Of a stretch of 64,000 bases of DNA, positions 36,491 through 45,687 are shown piece by piece. The number at the start of each line of letters is the position of its first letter. Position 1 is the stretch's first letter. The notes beneath the pieces were generated by a model. It was not told the DNA's origin. It was given only the letters and a program-made list of their open reading frames with translations, and did not search any database. Both the position numbers and the translations under genes were made by a program. Source of the DNA: CAWIVH01 sp963839475 (GTDB taxonomy: Bacteria > Acidobacteriota > UBA6911). The stretch is taken from assembly GCA_963839475.1 (NCBI GenBank), contig CAWIVH010000015.1, forward strand, positions 124,001 through 188,000, in the 5' to 3' direction.

Positions 36491-37750
36491 TCAACTCAGC
36501 AGGAGCAGCCTGTCCCACCGCGGTTCCACCGGGGTTGCGGCTGCCAGCAGAGCCAGTCCGATCCCGGCAGCACCTTCCAGCAATCCCCTCGCTGCGACCC
36601 ATTGCGGCGGGTGTTGAGCGGCCGACCAGAAGCGGAACCCGGCGATGCCCTCATCCGCAAGCCGCATGTTCAACGCGTGCTCAAACCAAAGCCGCGACGC
36701 ATCGCGAAACCGGGAATCTCGAGTGTTATGGTACAGCCTGTTGAAGGCGTGGCCGTTTCCCGCCGCACCATGGCACAGGCACGCATCCCTGACTCCGGAT
36801 TCCGGCCACTCCCGGAGAGTGCAGCCAAGTGCGAGATCGATCGCAAATCGGTGCCAGGCTGGCCTCCTCGATCGGCGCGACACCTCGACGAGCGACGCGG
36901 CGACGCCAAGGTCACCATAGCACCAGGCCAGCCTGGCGGGTTGCGGTTTTATTTCCGGCGCCGTCATGTATGGGATGGTCCTCCCTTTATCGGTTTCAAG
37001 GACCTGAGCTGACAGCCACTCCATCGCGCTATCCGCGAGGCGGCGCGCGGTGGCGCGACTCACGCCGGAAAAAAACGCCTGGCCGAGAAATGCAATGATA
37101 CCAGGCGTCCCGTGAGCCACCCCCAGATCGTAGCGGCCGGAGGGAGTTTCCCGGCGTTGATGGGCGGTCAGGAGTCCGGGTGGGGTGTGCCAGGCAATCT
37201 CCCGCGACATAGGGATTGCCTTTGTACTCAACTGCCGGACAATGCCCTGCAGCAGTTTCCTTGCCCCGGACCCTGGCAGACGCTCCAGCGCATAGACACC
37301 GATGCCCACGAGTCCGGATATCAAATCACAGGTTCCGGGCCAGGGTGCTTCCGACACGTAATCCGATAGCAACGGTTCAATTTCAGTATGGATATCGTAT
37401 TTGAAAGCCAGGTCAAAGCCCGGGGATGAAAGGTGCGCAGCGACCCAGCCCAAACCGGCCATCCCGCTATGGAGGCCGGCCTCCAGTTCCACTTCACGGG
37501 CGCGATCCAAGGCCCGTGCGAGAAAAACCCTGGCCATTTTCCTGGGGGAGATGCCGGCCAGAAAATGCGCGCCTTCGGCTTCCCGGGCACGTGCAGCATA
37601 GGAGAAGAAAAGCGCGAGGTCGGATTCAGATCCTCCCCCATGGTTGACGTCGGCGAGCATGTCGGCGATGTCGGTCACCGCTTGCATTGCGCGGCAGCGG
37701 AGTTCTCCCTCGAGTAGCGGCTTCCATCTGGCGTGCGAAGAAGGTGTCAT
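36491..37750 (-). CDS. lanC: LanC-type lanthionine synthetase (cyclase)
   Basis: The 419-aa protein has the double-barrel LanC pattern. The family motif GVAHGTPGIIAFL is in the middle, the first zinc ligand is in LAWCYGDLGVA, and the Cys-His zinc pair is in DACLCHGAAG. All three zinc ligands of NisC-like cyclases are therefore present. LanC catalyses addition of Cys thiols to dehydrated Ser/Thr in the precursor. The ATG at 37750 starts one base after the LanB stop, indicating coupled translation. The frame extends upstream into lanB but is not used. It converges with the AKR-like gene, with about 80 bases between stops. Confidence 0.92.
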   Translation of the reverse strand: MTPSSHARWKPLLEGELRCRAMQAVTDIADMLADVNHGGGSESDLALFFSYAARAREAEGAHFLAGISPRKMARVFLARALDRAREVELEAGLHSGMAGLGWVAAHLSSPGFDLAFKYDIHTEIEPLLSDYVSEAPWPGTCDLISGLVGIGVYALERLPGSGARKLLQGIVRQLSTKAIPMSREIAWHTPPGLLTAHQRRETPSGRYDLGVAHGTPGIIAFLGQAFFSGVSRATARRLADSAMEWLSAQVLETDKGRTIPYMTAPEIKPQPARLAWCYGDLGVAASLVEVSRRSRRPAWHRFAIDLALGCTLREWPESGVRDACLCHGAAGNGHAFNRLYHNTRDSRFRDASRLWFEHALNMRLADEGIAGFRFWSAAQHPPQWVAARGLLEGAAGIGLALLAAATPVEPRWDRLLLLS

Positions 37751-37751
37751 A

Positions 37752-40700
37752 TCACGATGAGATTCCCCGTCGCGCCAGGAGGGATTCGTACAAACACACC
37801 AGGGCGTCATAGACCTGCAGTTCCTGTGCCCGTTGTCTGGAGCGCAGCAACCTGTTCAAATGCATGTGGATGTAACTGCGGCTGAGCGTTTGAACCGGCA
37901 CTTTCAGCGCGCCTTCTTTCTCGGCAGCTTTCAGTCGGCGGATCAAATGCAGCAACCCCGCAGACCTCCGCCGGAGCGCTTCAAAGGCTGCTGCTTCTTT
38001 TTCATTCCCGGCCGGTGTCATTCTGAATATGGATTCAATCCTGGCCCGATCACGCCGTAAGGCCCGGCCCAGATCGGGTCTCCGGGCTTCGGCCGGGCCT
38101 CCTTGCACACCTTGCCCGGCACGGGCTTCTTTTATTATTTCGAGCTTCGATTCAATGCCGAAGCCCAGATCGTCGAGCAGCCGATCTGTCGAGCAAATGC
38201 CAAAATGCCAGCGGTCTGTGACAGCATCGGCATCATTCGTCTGCAGAATATCCAGAACCGTTTCGCTGTCGATCTGGAAGAGTTCTTCTGCCAGAAGGAC
38301 GCCTTCCAGGCTGCCGTAGCGATCCGTTTCGCGCCGGTAAGTGTCCACGTCCCATCGAACCACGGCGCCGCTGGCCAGATGCGGGTCAAGGAGCCGCTTG
38401 AGCCCTGGAAGGACTTTCCGCAGCAGTGCGGCCGGTTGCCCGTGAAATCTGAGCCGGAGATGCCCGTCCGGGTCACCATACCGGATGAAGAACCATCGGT
38501 CGATCAGGCTTGCCTTTTTCACGCCCGCAATGAAAGGGGGAATGAAGTCGCGAAGCAATGTGTCGGCTGCAACAGGTCCGCAATAGGCTTTGGCATAGAG
38601 CCATTCGGATCCCGGCGGAAAAACTTCCTGGTTCATTTCTGAAATTCGCGGCTGGGAACTGGTCTTTATCTGGACGGGGTCCTCCGCCGAGTCCGGTTCG
38701 CGAATGAAAGGCACGATCAGCTCATGAGCGAATCTGCCCTCGGGCCCGAGCAGGATACATTGATCCGGCGCCGGAAAAAGTTCCGTCACGGTGGCGGATT
38801 CACGCCGGTGGACAAGATGGATGAAATTGTCCACGCTCAGACAATTGTCAAAATCCAGAGGGAGCGTGTTGTCGCCGTCCGAGAGCACGGCTCGGCGAGG
38901 CAGTTTTCGCGAAGCCTGCAGCTTGACGACTGCCCGGAATCGGCCCTCGGCGGTCGGTGCGTTAAGTTCCCGCAATTCTTCGCGCTCGAGGTTCCACTGG
39001 GCTCGCGAGAAGACCACGCGGCCGCATCTTATCCGGGGCAGAAAAGGTGCGCTTTGAAACGGCCCCCAATGCCAGGCGCCGTGAAAGCCCCCGTCCTGCG
39101 CCAGCTCGCAAAGGAAGCGGTAGACCGGCAGGCAGCTGGCACTGTAATTGTGTGCTGTGGTCAAGCGCGGCAGCACCTGGCGGCCGAGACGTGCCGAACG
39201 TAGGAACAGCTTTCCTGCACGGACGCTCAACCACAAATCGCTGATCGGGATCTGGTGCTCGATCGGTGCGCCTGAGTGCCCCAAGTAAATGATTTCATAT
39301 TTGCGCAGCACGGGGCGTTCGAGCACATTGCCGATCCGCGGCTCGGGCAAATGCACTATCTCAGCGAACACTGCGTCGGGTTTTGCTGCCTCCTCGTCTC
39401 GAAGGTGACGCCGCACCGCTTCGCACAGAAAATCGTCGGCGTGGCAGAACCGGCCGAGCAGTGACGCCCCCGAAGGCCCGCCGGCACCATGGAGAAGGAT
39501 CTGGTACCTTCCCTGGTTGAGGGCCTCCTCACTGTCTGCCGCAATGGTCGCCATAACCCAAAAGGCGTCTGACAGGGGCGGCTGCTGATCTATACCCAGA
39601 GCCTCGATTTCGGCGGGTTTCAGCACGACCTCCTGCGCGCCGGAGGATATCGCTTCGGAGAGTTTCCGCAAGAGCCAGTCTTCACGGGATCCCCATTCCA
39701 CCCACCGATCCCTCGTGAGATTTGTTTCACGCCTGAATCCGATACCGCATTCTTCGTCCAGGGCTTCGAGCAGCGGCACCTCGCGCTCTTCGTAGCGTTC
39801 CAGAAATGCATCCCGGAAGCGGGTGAGCGCAGAAGCACTCGGCGGTCGGAGGAGCCGGCGCAGCCATTGCACCCCGCGGGCGATTTCGGCAATAACCTCC
39901 TCACCGAGTATGGCTTCCGACGCCGGTTTCACCAGGTCGACCTGGAAGGTTTTGGATAGGTCGCGCTTGGATGGAATGACTTCGATCTGTTCCGCTAATG
40001 TCCGGTAGCGTTGCGGCGGATGGCCAAGTCCTTCCCGATCCATGGATATTAATTCTGACTGCAGCAGTTCCAGGGCGGTCCCGGCAGGGGTGTCTTTACA
40101 TGAGTTCATGTTCGCCAGCAATTCCGATAGAGGCTCGGCGCCCGTGATCCGGCAGGCCAGGTCAGGTACGATCACCTGTGCGGCTATGAGCTCATCGATG
40201 TAGGCGCTGGCATCCTCCGGCGTAATATCGTCATGGACCAGCGCCTCGGCTAATTCGCGAGCGTTCTTGCCCGCTTCGGCGCGGCCAAGGGTGGAGAGCA
40301 ATTCATCGGTTTTTTCGATTGCCGACGAAAACCAGGATGTTTTGTCCTCCTGAACCCTGCTCTCCACGTAGCGAAGGCGGCCGCCGGCTTCATAGAGGCT
40401 GGAATTGGGGCGGTATCGCAGATGTGGAGCTAATTGCGCCTGCAGCACAGCCAATGCGCCTGAGAGAAACCTGGTATCCGGTCGTGAGTGCCGGCGGTAT
40501 TCGCGGCGGCTTTGAAGATGCAGTCGCGTGCTGCTGCCGGTGGTGCCGGTAGAAAATCCGGCGCAGGTCCCAAAAGGCGTGGAGCGGCCGCACATGCGCT
40601 GGTAATAGCGTGAGAGCGCCAACTCCAGGCGGTGGCCACGCTCGCTTTCCGGTTCGCGCAGCCAGAACTCGAGGTCGCCTTCAAGTGAGGGGGAAGCCAG

Positions 40701-40913
40701 GAAGAGGGCCTCGCGCACTTCGGGCCGGAGCAGTGCGGCGCTCAGACGTGCACGCAGGATAGCACGGTCTTGTGCAAGCGCATCCGGAAGGTTCGATGGT
40801 AACGCCGTGGGGGCCTGAAGGCCGCCGCTCCAGGCCTCGAGTTCGTCCCAGGGGAGCAGGGGGCTCCGGATGACGAAAAAACCTGAAGATCTTACTCGAT
40901 CTCTGACTCTCAA
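37752..40913 (-). CDS. lanB: LanB-type lanthipeptide dehydratase, full length
   Basis: The 1053-aa product has both LanB domains. The N-terminal tRNA-Glu-dependent glutamylation domain spans about residues 10-740, with the family motif RSTPFGTCAGFSTG at about 110-123. The C-terminal glutamate-elimination (SpaB_C-like) domain spans about 760-1050, starting EWLYAKAYCG and containing WFFIRYGDPDGHLRLRF. NisB is about 990 aa, so this is a complete, unsplit enzyme. It dehydrates Ser/Thr in the precursor core. The start is TTG 40913. A stop lies four codons upstream, and the conserved SGFFVIRSPL begins at residue 9, so no other start is plausible. It is the first gene of a lanB-lanC pair. Confidence 0.93.
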   Translation of the reverse strand: MRVRDRVRSSGFFVIRSPLLPWDELEAWSGGLQAPTALPSNLPDALAQDRAILRARLSAALLRPEVREALFLASPSLEGDLEFWLREPESERGHRLELALSRYYQRMCGRSTPFGTCAGFSTGTTGSSTRLHLQSRREYRRHSRPDTRFLSGALAVLQAQLAPHLRYRPNSSLYEAGGRLRYVESRVQEDKTSWFSSAIEKTDELLSTLGRAEAGKNARELAEALVHDDITPEDASAYIDELIAAQVIVPDLACRITGAEPLSELLANMNSCKDTPAGTALELLQSELISMDREGLGHPPQRYRTLAEQIEVIPSKRDLSKTFQVDLVKPASEAILGEEVIAEIARGVQWLRRLLRPPSASALTRFRDAFLERYEEREVPLLEALDEECGIGFRRETNLTRDRWVEWGSREDWLLRKLSEAISSGAQEVVLKPAEIEALGIDQQPPLSDAFWVMATIAADSEEALNQGRYQILLHGAGGPSGASLLGRFCHADDFLCEAVRRHLRDEEAAKPDAVFAEIVHLPEPRIGNVLERPVLRKYEIIYLGHSGAPIEHQIPISDLWLSVRAGKLFLRSARLGRQVLPRLTTAHNYSASCLPVYRFLCELAQDGGFHGAWHWGPFQSAPFLPRIRCGRVVFSRAQWNLEREELRELNAPTAEGRFRAVVKLQASRKLPRRAVLSDGDNTLPLDFDNCLSVDNFIHLVHRRESATVTELFPAPDQCILLGPEGRFAHELIVPFIREPDSAEDPVQIKTSSQPRISEMNQEVFPPGSEWLYAKAYCGPVAADTLLRDFIPPFIAGVKKASLIDRWFFIRYGDPDGHLRLRFHGQPAALLRKVLPGLKRLLDPHLASGAVVRWDVDTYRRETDRYGSLEGVLLAEELFQIDSETVLDILQTNDADAVTDRWHFGICSTDRLLDDLGFGIESKLEIIKEARAGQGVQGGPAEARRPDLGRALRRDRARIESIFRMTPAGNEKEAAAFEALRRRSAGLLHLIRRLKAAEKEGALKVPVQTLSRSYIHMHLNRLLRSRQRAQELQVYDALVCLYESLLARRGISS

Positions 40914-41033
40914 AGGGGTGCCTTATAGCGGCGGCCTGGAACAGGCACTTCCGTCGTTTCGCACCGCTCCACTGCGCCGGTTTTGGGATGATCGCCGGCT
41001 GGATCTATAGAAACAGGCGGCGTCCCTATTTTT

Positions 41034-41606
41034 CTAGCGGTTTTTGGCGCGGTCGACATACTTCTGGGTGCTTACATCCAGCCGGATTCTATCACCGGTT
41101 TTGATAAACTGCGGCACCAGAATCTGGATGTCGTTTTCGAGACGTGCGGGTTTCCAGGTATTATCCTGCTGTCCGTGCACCGGGGGCGCCGTGTCCACGA
41201 TCCCGAGCTCAATGATGTCGGGGAATACTACGTTGATGGGCCGCCCCTCCACGAATTCCACGGGCAGCTGCATGCCAGGCTGAAGAAAGCGGCTGGCCTG
41301 CCCAATCAGCGCAAGGTCTATCCCGATCTGATCGAAACTCTGGGGATTCATAAAGTAACACTGATCAGAGTCCGAATAGATAAACTCCAGGGACTGTTTT
41401 TCCACAGGGAGCGTTTCCAGCTTGAGTTCGGCGCGGAAACTCTGCTCCCTGAAAGTCCGGGTCGAAATGTTTTGGAGCCGGGCATGCGACACTCCTCCCA
41501 TTTTGCCCTGCCCCGGGTGATATTCGCAGCTGACAACTTTGAAGGCTTGGCCTTCGTGGCGTATTGCCATTCCAGGCCGCAGTTGCGATGCTATTATCAC
41601 GGCCAC
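41034..41606 (-). CDS. efp: Elongation factor P
   Basis: The 190-aa product has the three beta-barrel domains of EF-P. Domain I carries the loop EYHPGQGKMGGVSHARLQN, whose lysine is in the position that is modified in other bacteria. EF-P relieves ribosome stalling at polyproline. The HPGQGKMGG loop is a recognised variant in several phyla. It starts with GTG (41606, or 41600 with GAGG at good spacing). It lies 120 bases upstream of lanB on the same strand, but has a housekeeping role and need not be part of the RiPP locus. Confidence 0.92.
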   Translation of the reverse strand: MAVIIASQLRPGMAIRHEGQAFKVVSCEYHPGQGKMGGVSHARLQNISTRTFREQSFRAELKLETLPVEKQSLEFIYSDSDQCYFMNPQSFDQIGIDLALIGQASRFLQPGMQLPVEFVEGRPINVVFPDIIELGIVDTAPPVHGQQDNTWKPARLENDIQILVPQFIKTGDRIRLDVSTQKYVDRAKNR

Positions 41607-41787
41607 CTCGCAATATGTTGCTAATATAACCTCACTTGCGCCTGTCGTGCCCGCAAAAAAATCAGGTCGCCGAGCGACAGCGCTGACGTTCTATTTATGA
41701 GAGTGCTTACCGACGAAGGACCGCCAAGTGTTTTCTGTCCTTCTCGTGCCATCCCGGCGCGGAGAAGTGAAACCAAACTCAGATTTC

Positions 41788-42492
41788 CTAGAGAGCCTTG
41801 ATGCGGATGTTGCGCCAGCGCACCTGATAAGGCTTGAAATCCTTGCCCAGGCCGTGAACCTGCAGACCGATCACGCCTTTGGCGTCCATGGAATCCTTGA
41901 AATCCGCACAGGGCACGCCGTTGATCCACGTTTTCATGACGCTGCCCTTGCATTCGATCCGATATTTGTTCCACTCATTGTCCTTGAAGGCCGCTCCTGC
42001 CGCAGAGTTTTCCCTGATGTCGGCAATGAAGAATCCTCTCCGGGCCTCGTCGTAGATGCCTCCCGATGAGCGGCTGCTGGCGGTGGCTATCTCCACCTGG
42101 TAGCCGAAGACACGGTCTGCCGGGATCGTGGTGGTCCTCGGCTGCCCTTTCTCATCCCGGAACACAAAGACCATTTCTTCTTTGGCGACGCGGCTGCGGA
42201 ACTGCACGCCGGAATTCAGGTTCGGGTCGCACTTCACCTCAAACTCCAGGATGAAGTCCCCGTACTCCTTATCCGTGCAGAGGAATGAATTGGGGCTGCC
42301 CTGAACGGCTGTGCCTACAATGGCTCCGTCCTCCGCTGTGTACTTCGCGAATCCGCTATGGACAGACCAACCTTTTAACGTTTTGCCGTCAAAAAGCGGA
42401 ATCCATCCGCCTTCTTCCTGGACCGCCGCCAGGCCGATGCCGGCAACCAGCAATGCCAGGACTAAAAATATTGTCCCTGATCGCAAAACCAT
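41788..42492 (-). CDS. Secreted DUF1080 (3-keto-disaccharide hydrolase-like) protein
   Basis: The 234-aa product has a signal peptide (GTIFLVLALLVAGIGLAA) and one DUF1080 beta-sandwich. Typical blocks are WIPLFDGKTLKGWSVHSG, EFEVKCDPNLNSGVQFRS, the GYQVEI strand and WNKYRIECKGSVMKTWINGV. This laminin-G/concanavalin-like domain is frequent in Acidobacteria and Planctomycetes, and some members cleave 3-keto-glycosides made by Gfo/Idh/MocA enzymes. AAAGGAG lies before ATG 42492. The frame is open to 42747 but the signal peptide fixes the start. It is divergent from the ECF sigma gene. Confidence 0.87.
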   Translation of the reverse strand: MVLRSGTIFLVLALLVAGIGLAAVQEEGGWIPLFDGKTLKGWSVHSGFAKYTAEDGAIVGTAVQGSPNSFLCTDKEYGDFILEFEVKCDPNLNSGVQFRSRVAKEEMVFVFRDEKGQPRTTTIPADRVFGYQVEIATASSRSSGGIYDEARRGFFIADIRENSAAGAAFKDNEWNKYRIECKGSVMKTWINGVPCADFKDSMDAKGVIGLQVHGLGKDFKPYQVRWRNIRIKAL

Positions 42493-42682
42493 TTGTAGCT
42501 CCTTTCCCGTTTCTTCCGATTGAGACTGTCCGGCATTTGGCGGTGGAAAGTCAATCTTTTCAGCGGGCCCAGGGTTTTGACAAATGACGGGCGTCCTGGA
42601 CGACAAGTGGAAAAACGACTTTCTCGGCTCCCCGTGTAATAATCTGGTCAGCTGCGCGTTATGGAGATTGAGGCAAGCGGAT

Positions 42683-43201
42683 ATGAGTACAGCCGAACAG
42701 ACACTCAGCGCGCAGTCGACCATTATGACTTCGCCACCGGAGTTCACGGAACTTTACGAACGCTACCACGCCACGGTTTATCGGGCGGCGCTGCGGGCTA
42801 CGGGCAGCCCGGCCGATGCCGAGGATGTTCTGCAGACAGTCTTCCTCCGAATTTTCAACCAGCACGGCCGTAAGGGTCTGGATCAGGTTTCCGAGGCTTA
42901 TTTCCGGCGCGCCGCGACCAATGCCGCCGTGGACCTCATTCGTCGCAGAACCTCACATCCGGAGGTTCGAATTGACGAAAATTCGGCCCATGCTGCAGGC
43001 GAAACTCCGTTCCTGTTAAAGGAGCGGTTGAGGCGCGCCCTGGCATCGCTGGACGAAAACGACGCGGTTATGTTTCTGCTGCGGTACGTCGAAGGGCTTT
43101 CCAACGGGGAACTTGCTGAAATGTTCGGCCTGGAAAAGAACCACGTGGCGGTGCGGCTGCACCGTATCCGGCAGACTCTGCAAATCGAGATGGAACGTTA
43201 G
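42683..43201 (+). CDS. ECF-type RNA polymerase sigma factor
   Basis: The 172-aa product has sigma-70 region 2 (about 15-85: FTELYERYHATVYRAALRAT, EDVLQTVFLRIF, VDLIRRR) and region 4 (about 110-165: LASLDENDAVMFLLRYVEGL, NGELAEMFGLEKNHVAVRLHR). It therefore belongs to the extracytoplasmic-function class. The gene is followed 14 bases later by its probable anti-sigma/FecR-like partner. The start ATG 42683 gives a normal-length protein, and the open frame begins at 42584. Its likely targets are the downstream ABC genes or its own promoter. No autoregulated promoter pair was identified by eye. Confidence 0.88.
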   Translation: MSTAEQTLSAQSTIMTSPPEFTELYERYHATVYRAALRATGSPADAEDVLQTVFLRIFNQHGRKGLDQVSEAYFRRAATNAAVDLIRRRTSHPEVRIDENSAHAAGETPFLLKERLRRALASLDENDAVMFLLRYVEGLSNGELAEMFGLEKNHVAVRLHRIRQTLQIEMER

Positions 43202-43215
43202 ACGGGAGGTTGGCG

Positions 43216-45687
43216 ATGTCCGAAGATCGTTTGGAGAAGGCACTTGAAGCCATGAGGCAGGAAACTGCCAGTCCTGAACAGATTGCCGGGGCCAGGGATC
43301 GGGTACGAGAAAAGCTGTCCAAAGCCGGATTCATGGTGTGCGGCGAATTCCAGCCTGAATTCATCGCTTATCTGGAAAACCGCCTTGCCCCGAACCGGCA
43401 GCTTCTGATGGAAGATCACCTGAGCCGTTGTTCGAGGTGCCGCGAGGCCATGGCGGAAATCAAAGGCAACAAAAAAGTCATCGCAATGCCACGCAGTTCC
43501 GACACCTGGTGGCCCAAGTGGCGAACCTGGGCGATTGCTGCGGCACTGCTGCTCTTCGGTGTCTACATGGCTCGTGACCGCATCGATACGCTCATGGCGC
43601 CGGGCGGCCCCCGGGCCTCGATCGCATCGGTCAAGGGAAGCCTCTATCGTGTTCCGGAAGGAGTACTTGCCGGCGGGGCCACTCTGGGGCAAAGCGAGAT
43701 TATCCGTACGGCGCCAGGAGCCCGGGCGGTGCTCCGGCTTTCGGATGGTTCCCTGGTCGACGTTAATGAGAGAACGGAACTGTTCGTCGATGCCGCGTGG
43801 AGCGGACAGACCATTCATCTCCTGCGCGGTGACATCATCGTGCAGGCTGCGAAACAGCGGCGGGGGCATTTGCGGGTGCAGACGCGCGATTCCATCGCAT
43901 CTGTAAAGGGAACGGTATTTGCCGTCTCCTCCGGTTTGGGTGGCAGCGTGGTTTCGGTAGTTGAAGGATCGGTCGAAGTGGAGCGGCCCGGGATTGACGT
44001 CGTGTTGAAACCCGGCCAACAGTCCGCCAGCAAAGCGATCCCGTCTTATTCGGTGCAGGATGCTTTATCATGGAGTCCCGACGCCGAGAAGTACATAGCT
44101 CTGCTCGCATCCTTTGCCGCCCTGGAAAACAAGATTGCCCAAATTCCATCCGCCGCGCTGCGCACTCAATCCCGTCTCGTTCAGTACCTGCCGGCGGGCG
44201 CGTTTATTTTCGGCGCCATTCCCAACCTGGGAGGTACGATCCGCCAGGCGATGGCCTTGGCTGAACAGCAATCGGCGGACAACGCGACATTCCGGGAGTG
44301 GTGGAACTCGAGCTCCGGGTTGGAATTGAAGCAGTTGATGGATCGAATCCAGATCGTTACACCCCTCCTTGGGGATGAGATCGCTTTTGTCATGTCCCCG
44401 GGCGCCCCCGGGACTCAAGAGCAAATTCCGATGGTGATTGCGGAGATCAGGGCCGGCAAACAGGCCGAACTGGCCACCGCTCTGGATGCGCTGCGTTCGC
44501 AGGCCGGAAATATTCCGATTCCGTGTGACCTGGCGAACTCGCGGGTTATCATTTCCGACACACCGGAACATCTGCAGTGGGTATTGGATCACCTGGGGCA
44601 AGGTGCAGGCAGCAGCTTTGCCGCCGCCATTGCCGCCCGATACCAGCGTGGTGCCGGCTGGCTGCTCGGATTGGATCTGGAACTGGGCTTGCCCATTCTT
44701 TCCAATGGAATGGAAACGGGCCTGATGGGCGCACAACAAATGAAAAGCCTGTTCCTGGAACAGCGTGAGGTGGACGGGGCCGAAGAGAACGAAATCCTGC
44801 TTACATTCAAAGGCCCCCGGATGGGGATGGCGTCATGGCTGGCGAGCGGCGGGTCCGGCGGGGCTGCCGAATATATTCCCAGTGACGCAGCCTTTGCCGT
44901 TTATGCATCCACGAGGGAACCACGCCAGCTATTCGACGAGCTGACGGCGCAATTGGCGAAGCTGCGGCCATCATCCGCGGATGATCTCGCCCAGGTGGAA
45001 TCAAAGCTGGGCGCCGGATTTGTCACGGATATAGCGTCCGCGCTCGGCACAGAATCAGCGTTGTCACTTCAGGGATTTTCCACCAGCGGCCCCGTGTGGG
45101 TTGTATCGGTCCTCGTGAATAATCCCACTGTCCTTGATGCTTCAATTCGCCGGCTGGTGGACGTTTTCAACGCGGAATTGCCTGCCGATAAACAAGCGAG
45201 TCACCTCGACCTCAGCCAGGAATCGGTCGACGGACGGAACTGGAGCACCCTCAAAACGAGTCAGTCCATTCTCCAGGTCACCTGGACATACGATCGGGGC
45301 TACCTGGTGGCAGCATCCGATCGCGGGGCCGCGCTTCGAGCCATCGGCGCACGTAGTGGCGCCTCAGCCCTCGTCTGGTCTCCCACGTTCCAACAGCAGT
45401 TGCCGTCTTCTGCGATGCTGCAGCCATCGGCATTCGTTTGGCTGAATACCAAGGGAGCACTGGAGGTTTTTGCTTCGCTGGTTCAGAGTGCGGCGCTTCA
45501 GAAACTGATTTCCGAGCGCGATCCGATCCTGGTCGCCTTTAACGGATTTCCCGAACAAATTCACTCCGCCAGCCGTACTCGACTATCAGGATTGATTGTG
45601 GATGCCATGCTGCTCGAAAATCTTGGGCGGGCGGGAAGTGCTCAGGGGCCTTTGATTCAACAGCAGGTGAAAACAGGAAAGCGCTGA
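43216..45687 (+). CDS. Anti-sigma/FecR-domain membrane protein with DUF3352-like C-terminal region
   Basis: The 823-aa product has several parts. A short zinc-finger anti-sigma segment includes HLSRCSRCREAM at about 72-83, with the His and two Cys of the ZAS motif. A membrane helix follows at about 103-118 (WAIAAALLLFGVYMA). A periplasmic FecR domain (about 140-260) includes VLRLSDGSLVDVNERTELF and SIASVKGTVFAVSSG. A large remainder (about 290-820) has a DUF3352-like pattern (QYLPAGAFIFGAIPNLGG, EYIPSDAAFAVYAS). It pairs with the ECF sigma gene. GGGAGG lies before ATG 43216. FecR anti-sigmas are usually about 300-400 aa, so the large extra periplasmic part is unusual. It probably senses or sequesters something at the cell surface. 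Confidence 0.78.
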   Translation: MSEDRLEKALEAMRQETASPEQIAGARDRVREKLSKAGFMVCGEFQPEFIAYLENRLAPNRQLLMEDHLSRCSRCREAMAEIKGNKKVIAMPRSSDTWWPKWRTWAIAAALLLFGVYMARDRIDTLMAPGGPRASIASVKGSLYRVPEGVLAGGATLGQSEIIRTAPGARAVLRLSDGSLVDVNERTELFVDAAWSGQTIHLLRGDIIVQAAKQRRGHLRVQTRDSIASVKGTVFAVSSGLGGSVVSVVEGSVEVERPGIDVVLKPGQQSASKAIPSYSVQDALSWSPDAEKYIALLASFAALENKIAQIPSAALRTQSRLVQYLPAGAFIFGAIPNLGGTIRQAMALAEQQSADNATFREWWNSSSGLELKQLMDRIQIVTPLLGDEIAFVMSPGAPGTQEQIPMVIAEIRAGKQAELATALDALRSQAGNIPIPCDLANSRVIISDTPEHLQWVLDHLGQGAGSSFAAAIAARYQRGAGWLLGLDLELGLPILSNGMETGLMGAQQMKSLFLEQREVDGAEENEILLTFKGPRMGMASWLASGGSGGAAEYIPSDAAFAVYASTREPRQLFDELTAQLAKLRPSSADDLAQVESKLGAGFVTDIASALGTESALSLQGFSTSGPVWVVSVLVNNPTVLDASIRRLVDVFNAELPADKQASHLDLSQESVDGRNWSTLKTSQSILQVTWTYDRGYLVAASDRGAALRAIGARSGASALVWSPTFQQQLPSSAMLQPSAFVWLNTKGALEVFASLVQSAALQKLISERDPILVAFNGFPEQIHSASRTRLSGLIVDAMLLENLGRAGSAQGPLIQQQVKTGKR

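Noticed and set aside
28035..41606. EF-P as part of the RiPP locus
   Set aside because: Housekeeping gene with a 120-base gap to lanB; no evidence for a shared role.
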